Made by a program: the position numbers and the translations under genes. A stretch of DNA of 64,000 nt from Streptomyces mobaraensis NBRC 13819 = DSM 40847 (GTDB lineage: Bacteria; Actinomycetota; Actinomycetes; Streptomycetales; Streptomycetaceae), in NCBI RefSeq assembly GCF_017916255.1, contig NZ_CP072827.1:1984001-2048000 (forward strand), given 5' to 3'. The notes under the pieces are model-generated. The model saw only the letters and a list, made by a program, of their open reading frames with translations, was not told where the DNA came from and ran no database searches. Positions 58,882 through 64,000 of the stretch are shown piece after piece (within the stretch, counting starts at the first letter, position 1; the number at the start of each line of letters is the position of its first letter).

Positions 58882-60846
58882 GTGGATACGACCCTGCCGG
58901 ACCCCCTCGTCGACCGGCTGCTCGACGGCCGCTACCGCATTCAGGCGCGGGTGGCCGCAGGCGGCATGGCCACGGTGTACCGGGCTCTGGACACCCGGCT
59001 CGACCGGGTGCTCGCCGTGAAGGTGATGCACCCCGCCCTCGCCGCGGACAAGGTCTTCGTCGAACGCTTCATCCGGGAGGCCAAGTCCGCGGCCCGCCTG
59101 GACCACCCGAACGTGGTGAGCGTCTACGACCAGGGGACGGACGGCGGGTACGTCTACCTCGCGATGGAGTACGTGGCCGGCTGCACCCTGCGGGACGTGC
59201 TGCGCGAGCGGGGCGCGCTCCAGCCGAGGGCGGCGCTGGACATCGCGGAGCCGGTGCTGGCCGCGCTGGGCGCCGCCCACCGCGCGGGCCTGGTGCACCG
59301 CGACATGAAGCCGGAGAACGTGCTGATCGGCGACGACGGCAGGGTGAAGGTCGCCGACTTCGGCCTCGCCCGCACCGTGGGCACCAACAGCGCCACCAAT
59401 ACCGGCTCCATCCTGGGTACGGTCTCCTACCTCGCCCCCGAGCAGATCGAGCACGGCACGGCGGACACCCGCACCGACGTCTACGCCTGCGGCGTCGTCC
59501 TCTACGAGATGCTCACCGGCGTCAAGCCGCACAGCGGCGCCAGCCCGGCCCAGATCCTCTACCAGCACCTGCACCGGGACGTGCCGCCGCCGTCGCAGGA
59601 GGTCCCGGGGCTGGCCCCGGAGCTGGACGACCTGGTGACCGTGGCCACCGCCCGCGATCCGGAGCTGCGCCCGTCGGACGCGGTCGGCATGCTGGGCCTG
59701 GTCCGGGCCGCCCGCGCGACCCTGACCCGCGAGCAGCTGGACGCCCGGCCGCCGCTGGCCGCGGGTCCGGCCGTGGCGGGCGACGACGAGGAGGCGACGA
59801 GCGTCCTGCCGCGCCCGGTCACCGCGCAGCCGCTGCCCCCGGCGGAGGCGCCCGAGCCGGACCCGATGGACATGACGGCGCGGTTCGACGGCCCGCCCGA
59901 GCCCCCGCCGCCGCCCGCTCCCCCGGCCCGCCCCCGGCGCTTCGCCGCCCTGCGGCGGCGGCCGCGGCGCGCGGTGCTGGTCGTGGCCGGTGTGCTGCTG
60001 GCGCTGCTGGCCGGGACGGGCGTCTGGTACATCAACGCCGGGCAGTTCACCTCCGTCCCGGCGGTGCTGGACCTCACCCAGGCGCAGGCGGAGAAGAAGC
60101 TGGACAAGGCGGGGCTCAAGGTCCGCGTCCAGCCCGAGTTCAGCGACACCGTCGAGCGCGGCCACGTGATGTCGACCGACCCCAAGCCCGGCGAGCGCAT
60201 CCGGAACACCGGCCGGGTGACCGTCGTCGTCTCCCGCGGCCCGGAGCGGGCCGAGGTCCCCAACGTCGTCGGCATGCGGCTGGACGACGCGAAGAAACGG
60301 ATCACCCAGGCGGGCCTGACGGTCGGCGACGTCCGGACGCAGTTCAGCGACGAGACCCCGCAGGGCGAGGTCCTCTCCAGCGACCCCCGCGGCGGGGACG
60401 AGCGCCGCCCCGACTCCCCGGTGTCGCTGATCGTCAGCAAGGGCGAGCCGGTGGAGGTGCCGGACGTGTCCGGCCTGTCGCCCGACGACGCCCAGTCCAC
60501 GCTGAGCGACGCGGGCCTGCGGATCAGGGTCTCGGACGCGCAGGTGTACTCCGACCGGGAGAAGGGCGACGTCGCCGAGCAGTCCCCCGCCCGGGGCGTG
60601 CAGGTGGCCAAGGGCGACACCGTGACCGTCACCCTGTCCAAGGGCAAGGAGATGCTCACCGTCCCGGACGTCACCGGCCGCAGCGAGGCCGACGCCAAGC
60701 GGATCCTGACCTCCGCCGGCTTCCAGGTCCGGGTGGACCGGCCGTTCTTCTTCCCCAAGGACTCCGTGGAGAGCCAGTCCGTCCGGGCCGGCGACAAGGC
60801 CGCCCGCGGCGACACGGTCACCATCCGCCTCAAGGGAGCACTGTGA
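58882..60846 (+). CDS. PASTA-domain Ser/Thr protein kinase
   Basis: 654 residues. Kinase domain (about 10-280) with YRIQARVAAGGMATVYRALD, VLAVKVMHP (ATP Lys), VHRDMKPENVLI (catalytic loop) and VADFGLA (DFG). A Pro-rich juxtamembrane stretch, one membrane span (AVLVVAGVLLALLAGTGVWYI), and four extracellular PASTA repeats ending PVEVPDVSGLSPDDAQ and MLTVPDVTGRSEADAK types. It belongs to the PknB group that senses lipid II or muropeptides. I start at GTG 58882; the ATG at 58801 would add 27 unlike residues. Confidence 0.95.
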   Translation: MDTTLPDPLVDRLLDGRYRIQARVAAGGMATVYRALDTRLDRVLAVKVMHPALAADKVFVERFIREAKSAARLDHPNVVSVYDQGTDGGYVYLAMEYVAGCTLRDVLRERGALQPRAALDIAEPVLAALGAAHRAGLVHRDMKPENVLIGDDGRVKVADFGLARTVGTNSATNTGSILGTVSYLAPEQIEHGTADTRTDVYACGVVLYEMLTGVKPHSGASPAQILYQHLHRDVPPPSQEVPGLAPELDDLVTVATARDPELRPSDAVGMLGLVRAARATLTREQLDARPPLAAGPAVAGDDEEATSVLPRPVTAQPLPPAEAPEPDPMDMTARFDGPPEPPPPPAPPARPRRFAALRRRPRRAVLVVAGVLLALLAGTGVWYINAGQFTSVPAVLDLTQAQAEKKLDKAGLKVRVQPEFSDTVERGHVMSTDPKPGERIRNTGRVTVVVSRGPERAEVPNVVGMRLDDAKKRITQAGLTVGDVRTQFSDETPQGEVLSSDPRGGDERRPDSPVSLIVSKGEPVEVPDVSGLSPDDAQSTLSDAGLRIRVSDAQVYSDREKGDVAEQSPARGVQVAKGDTVTVTLSKGKEMLTVPDVTGRSEADAKRILTSAGFQVRVDRPFFFPKDSVESQSVRAGDKAARGDTVTIRLKGAL

Positions 60847-61724
60847 TGTCCGGCGCTGTGACGGCGGGCATACCCCGCAACCCCGTCGGCGGTCACGTCC
60901 CGGTGGCCGGCGGGCTGGCCCGCACCGGCCTGCCGTACGCCCGCGAGATCGGCGCCGAGGCCGTGCAGGTCTTCGTCGCCAACCCGCGCGGCTGGGCGAC
61001 CCCGCCCGGCAGCCCGCCGCAGGACGAGGAGTTCCGCGCGGGCTGCGCGGCGGCCGGACTGCCGGTGTACGTCCACGCGCCGTACCTGATCAACTTCGGT
61101 TCCCACACGGAGGCGACCGCCGAACGGTCCGTGGACTCCCTCCGCCACTCCCTCCGCCGAGGCCGCCGGATCGGAGCCCGCGGCGTCGTCGTCCACACCG
61201 GCTCCGCCACCGGCGGCCGCCCGCGCGCCGAGGCCCTGGCCCAGGTGGGCGAACGCCTGCTGCCGCTCCTCGACGAGCTGACGCACGACGACGACCCCCG
61301 CCTCCTCCTGGAGCCCACGGCCGGCCAGGGCGCGTCCCTCTGCTCCTGGATCGCCGACCTGGGCCCCTACTTCGACGTCCTCGACCACCACCCGAAGCTC
61401 GGCGTCTGCCTCGACACGTGCCACTTGTTCGCGGCCGGCCACGATCTCGCCGCTCCCGGCGGCATGAAGGCGGCCCTCGACGAACTCGTCTCGGTCGTGG
61501 GGCCGGGGCGGCTCGGCCTCATCCACGCGAACGACTCGAAGGACGTGGTCGGGGCGCACAAGGACCGGCACGAGAACATCGGGGCCGGGCACATCGGGGC
61601 GGCCCCGTTCGCCGACCTGTTCTCCCACCCTGAGACGGCGGGCGTCCCGCTGACGATCGAGACGCCGGGCGGGAAGGACGGGCACGCGGCGGATGTGGCA
61701 CGGCTGAAGGGGTTGCGGGGCTGA
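60846..61724 (+). CDS. nfo: deoxyribonuclease IV (AP endonuclease family 2)
   Basis: 292 residues, TIM barrel. Zinc-site motifs include VYVHAPYLINFGS, VVVHTGSATG, LLLEPTAGQGASL, LGVCLDTCHLFAAGHDL, LGLIHANDSK and DRHENIGAGHIG. It cleaves DNA at abasic sites. ATG 60846 shares its A with the kinase stop (TGATG); GTG 60843 is also possible. The coupling to a cell wall kinase is probably historical. Confidence 0.93.
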   Translation: MSGAVTAGIPRNPVGGHVPVAGGLARTGLPYAREIGAEAVQVFVANPRGWATPPGSPPQDEEFRAGCAAAGLPVYVHAPYLINFGSHTEATAERSVDSLRHSLRRGRRIGARGVVVHTGSATGGRPRAEALAQVGERLLPLLDELTHDDDPRLLLEPTAGQGASLCSWIADLGPYFDVLDHHPKLGVCLDTCHLFAAGHDLAAPGGMKAALDELVSVVGPGRLGLIHANDSKDVVGAHKDRHENIGAGHIGAAPFADLFSHPETAGVPLTIETPGGKDGHAADVARLKGLRG

Positions 61725-61734
61725 GCCCCGCTGA

Positions 61735-61945
61735 GGGGGTGCCCCGGTCCCGCCCTTTCACCGTTTCTTGCGGGGGCGAGCCCCCGCACCCCCTGAAACC
61801 GCGCTCCGCGCGGTTGTCCTCAAGCGCCGGACGGGCTGAAACCAGCCCGTCCGGCGCTTGAGGACGAGCGGCGAAGCCGCGAAAAGGGGGGTCTGGGGCG
61901 CAGCCCCAGGAATCGGCGAAGGGGCGGGACCGGGGCACAGCCCCC
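61735..61945. repeat. full copy of palindromic intergenic repeat
   Basis: Between convergent genes. Central arms 61816-61838 and 61843-61865 are 23 bp and perfect around AAAC. The arms read CAAGCGCC and GGCGCTTG, a two-sided change compared with CAAACGCC/GGCGTTTG elsewhere. Confidence 0.85.
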
Positions 61946-61957
61946 CGCAGGGGCCCC

Positions 61958-62590
61958 CTAAAGCTCGGGCCCGTCCCCCGGTACCTCCTGGTACGAATAC
62001 CGCTGCTCCCGCCACGGATCCCCCACATTGTGGTACCCGCGCTCCTCCCAGAACCCCCGCCGGTCCGCGGTCATGTACTCCACCCCGCGGACCCACTTCG
62101 GCCCCTTCCACGCGTACAGGTGCGGCACCGCGAGCCGCACCGGGAACCCGTGCTCGGCGGTGAGCAGCTCACCGTCCTTGTGCGTGGCGAAGATCGAGCG
62201 CTCGGAGGCGAAGTCGGAGAGGCGCAGGTTGGAGCTGTAGCCGTACTCGGCCCAGACCATGACGTGGGTGACGTCGGGCGCGGGCGGCGCGAGTTCGAGG
62301 ATCGTACGGGTGGCGACGCCGCCCCACTCGGCGTCGAGGACGCTGTACTTGGTGACGCAGTGCAGGTCGGCGACGACCGTCGTGTACGGCAGGGCCGAGA
62401 ACTCCTCGTGCGTCCAGCAGTGCTTGTCGCCGTCGGCGGTCGCGCCGAAGACCCGGAACTCCCACCGTTCCGGCCGGAACCGCGGCACGGGCCCGTAGTG
62501 GGTCACCGGCCAGCCACGCTGGAGGCGCTGCCCCGGAGGCAGCTGGAGATGCTCCCCTTCGCGGCTTTCCGACTGACCCGACTGACCCAT
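61958..62590 (-). CDS. sulfite oxidase-like molybdopterin-dependent oxidoreductase
   Basis: 210 residues, the compact single-domain type. WPVTHYGPVPRFRPERWEFRVFG, WTHEEFSALPYTTVVADLHCVTKYSVLDAEWGGV (the Cys ligates molybdenum in this family), AEYGYSSNLRL and GFPVRLAVPHLYAWKGPKWVRGVEYM. No signal peptide is seen. Substrate unknown. The ATG at 62590 has GGAGG only one base away, so the start is less certain than the family. Confidence 0.88.
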   Translation of the reverse strand: MGQSGQSESREGEHLQLPPGQRLQRGWPVTHYGPVPRFRPERWEFRVFGATADGDKHCWTHEEFSALPYTTVVADLHCVTKYSVLDAEWGGVATRTILELAPPAPDVTHVMVWAEYGYSSNLRLSDFASERSIFATHKDGELLTAEHGFPVRLAVPHLYAWKGPKWVRGVEYMTADRRGFWEERGYHNVGDPWREQRYSYQEVPGDGPEL

Positions 62591-62659
62591 GCCTCCATGG
62601 TGTCAGACACCGGCGCGTGAGGATGACCGGGGGCCACCCCCTATCCGGACAACTCCCAC

Positions 62660-62673
62660 TAAGTGTGCACTTA
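62660..62673. promoter_or_regulatory. inverted repeat upstream of bacterioferritin
   Basis: TAAGTG, TG, CACTTA: a 6-bp perfect inverted repeat 72 bases before the bfr start, in the expected promoter area. It does not resemble the iron box consensus. It may be an operator. Confidence 0.35.
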
Positions 62674-62745
62674 CTGGACGGTCCGGGAGGCCGGTGCGAA
62701 GATGCGCGCATCCTGCCGGTCCTGAGCTTGGAAGGAGCCCGCGCG

Positions 62746-63237
62746 ATGCAGGGCGACCCGGAGATCATCGAATTCCTCAACGAACAGCTGACGGGCGAGC
62801 TGACCGCCATCAACCAGTACTTCCTGCACGCGAAGATGCAGGAGCACCACGGCTGGACCAAGATCGCGGAGCACACGCGGGCCGAGTCGTTCGACGAGAT
62901 GCGGCACGCCGAGGTCCTCACGGACCGGATCATCTTCCTGGAGGGGCTGCCCAACTACCAGCGGCTGTTCCACGTCCGCGTCGGACAGACGATCACCGAG
63001 ATGTTCCAGGCCGACCGGCAGGTCGAGGTGGAGGCCATCGACCGGCTGCGGCGCGGGGTGGAGGTGATGCGGGCCAAGGGCGACATCACGTCGGCCAACA
63101 TCTTCGAGTCGATCCTCGCGGACGAGGAGGACCACATCGACTACCTCGACACCCAGCTGGAGCTGATCGAGAAGCTGGGCGAGCCGCTGTACCTGGCGCA
63201 GTACATCGAGCAGTCGAGCGGCGAGGCGTCGCACTGA
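62746..63237 (+). CDS. bfr: bacterioferritin
   Basis: 163 residues, four-helix bundle. Ferroxidase ligands are in LNEQLTGELTAINQYFLHA, ESFDEMRHAEVLTDRI and ILADEEDHIDYLDTQLELI; the heme-binding Met lies in EMRHAEVLTDRIIFLEG. It stores iron as a 24-mer. GGAAGGAG precedes the ATG. It is convergent with its ferredoxin partner gene. Confidence 0.96.
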   Translation: MQGDPEIIEFLNEQLTGELTAINQYFLHAKMQEHHGWTKIAEHTRAESFDEMRHAEVLTDRIIFLEGLPNYQRLFHVRVGQTITEMFQADRQVEVEAIDRLRRGVEVMRAKGDITSANIFESILADEEDHIDYLDTQLELIEKLGEPLYLAQYIEQSSGEASH

Positions 63238-63261
63238 GCCGCCCGGCCCGCCGGGCCCCGG

Positions 63262-63561
63262 CTAGGCCGCGCGGACGATCCCGTTCGCGGGCGGCACCAC
63301 CGGTGGCGCGGGCGGGATGGACGGGACGGAAGGGACCGGCCCGTTCGCCTCGGCGCCCAGCGGATCACGGGAGCCCTGGTCCACCAGTTCCCGCCGCGGG
63401 CAGGCACCGCGCCCCAGCAGGGCCTGGATGCGCCGCACACAGCTCCCGCAGTCCGTGCCCGCCTTGCAGGCCGACGCGATCTGCCGGGGTGTGCACGCGC
63501 CGTTGTCCGCGTGCTCACGCACCTGCTGCTCCGTGATGCCGAAGCACGAGCAGACGTACAC
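63262..63561 (-). CDS. bfd: bacterioferritin-associated ferredoxin
   Basis: 99 residues. VYVCSCFGITEQQVREH and CKAGTDCGSCVRRIQALL carry the four Cys (C-x-C and C-x2-C spacing within the BFD fold) that bind a 2Fe-2S cluster. Bfd reduces the ferritin core to release iron. A Pro-rich tail of about 35 residues is unusual. An iron box lies upstream. Confidence 0.92.
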   Translation of the reverse strand: MYVCSCFGITEQQVREHADNGACTPRQIASACKAGTDCGSCVRRIQALLGRGACPRRELVDQGSRDPLGAEANGPVPSVPSIPPAPPVVPPANGIVRAA

Positions 63562-63611
63562 GCGGTCACCGCCTCGCCGGGAGAAGTGGATCGAAGGAGA
63601 AGATCCAAAAG

Positions 63612-63630
63612 GTAGGTAACCCTTACCTTA
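63612..63630 (-). promoter_or_regulatory. iron box (DmdR/IdeR type) upstream of bfd
   Basis: On the minus strand TAAGGTAAGGGTTACCTAC matches the consensus TTAGGTTAGGCTAACCTAA at 14 of 19 positions. It sits about 50 bases before the bfd start, so bfd should be repressed when iron is plentiful. Confidence 0.75.
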
Positions 63631-63680
63631 CCCGTCCCGCTCGGGCGGCGACAACGCACGGCAGCGCGCGGAGACGCAGA

Positions 63681-63709
63681 AGGGGCGCGGATCACAGATC
63701 CGCGCCCCT
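63681..63709 (-). terminator. hairpin after the DAHP synthase gene
   Basis: A perfect 13-bp stem AGGGGCGCGGATC/GATCCGCGCCCCT with loop ACA, 24 bases past the stop of the leftward DAHP synthase gene. Confidence 0.8.
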
Positions 63710-63732
63710 CGCGTATGCCGGCTCATCGGGCC

Positions 63733-64000
<268 letters not shown>

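Overview
This 64 kb window is chromosomal DNA from a streptomycete. GC content is very high, third codon positions are almost all G or C, GTG starts and GTGA/ATGA overlaps are common, and the gene order matches the conserved Streptomyces region around the division and cell wall (dcw) cluster. No plasmid, phage, transposase or CRISPR array was seen.

Layout. 1-9 kb: 3' end of a PhoD-type phosphatase, a dienelactone-hydrolase-like protein, an MscS-type channel, a CPA1 Na+/H+ antiporter, then a leftward set running from a DksA-like protein with a very long Lys/Ala/Pro tail through lspA and an RluD-type pseudouridine synthase to a GNAT acetyltransferase. 9.3-12.8 kb: ileS behind a T-box leader; its signature motif reads G-A-H-H instead of H-x-G-H. 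12.8-13.2 kb: a palindromic repeat, an alanine-tRNA-like element and a 44-base perfect palindrome.

13.2-31.3 kb: the leftward dcw cluster, in transcription order rsmH, ftsL, ftsI, murE, murF, mraY, murD, ftsW, murG, ftsQ, ftsZ, ylmD-like, yggS-like, sepF, yggT, divIVA. There is no mraZ in front of rsmH and no murC or ddl inside. The ftsQ-ftsZ gap holds sequences resembling WhiA and BldD sites, as expected for sporulation-controlled ftsZ. 31.7-40 kb: beta-carbonic anhydrase, a MoxR/DUF58/transglutaminase operon, DUF3040 protein, methyltransferase, HEPN-type protein. 40-43.6 kb: a TetR-controlled export operon (degenerate ABC ATPase, YhgE/Pip permease, TetR) with a clear operator. 43.8-48 kb: DUF4126 protein, phytoene-desaturase-like flavoprotein, a Gln/Tyr-rich membrane protein, metF.

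48.3-53 kb: a lasso-peptide locus between metF and the thiE region: precursor, cyclase (frame-disrupted), RRE protein, leader peptidase, ABC exporter. The core LLRTSGNDRLILSKN fits the citrulassin family. 53-64 kb: lipoprotein, thiE, Rv2175c-like regulator, flavoprotein reductase, TPP riboswitch with thiO-thiS-thiG, PASTA kinase, endonuclease IV-like protein, sulfite-oxidase-like protein, bacterioferritin and its ferredoxin (iron box), and the 3' end of a class II DAHP synthase.

Two features cut across the window. A composite palindromic repeat recurs in seven intergenic gaps, mostly between convergent genes, and its arms show compensatory changes. Many genes have a TANNNT box 6-8 bases before the start codon and no ribosome binding site, which suggests leaderless transcripts. 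The strongest candidates for follow-up are the citrulassin-like locus, the tRNA-Ala-like element, the swapped IleRS motif and the covarying repeats.
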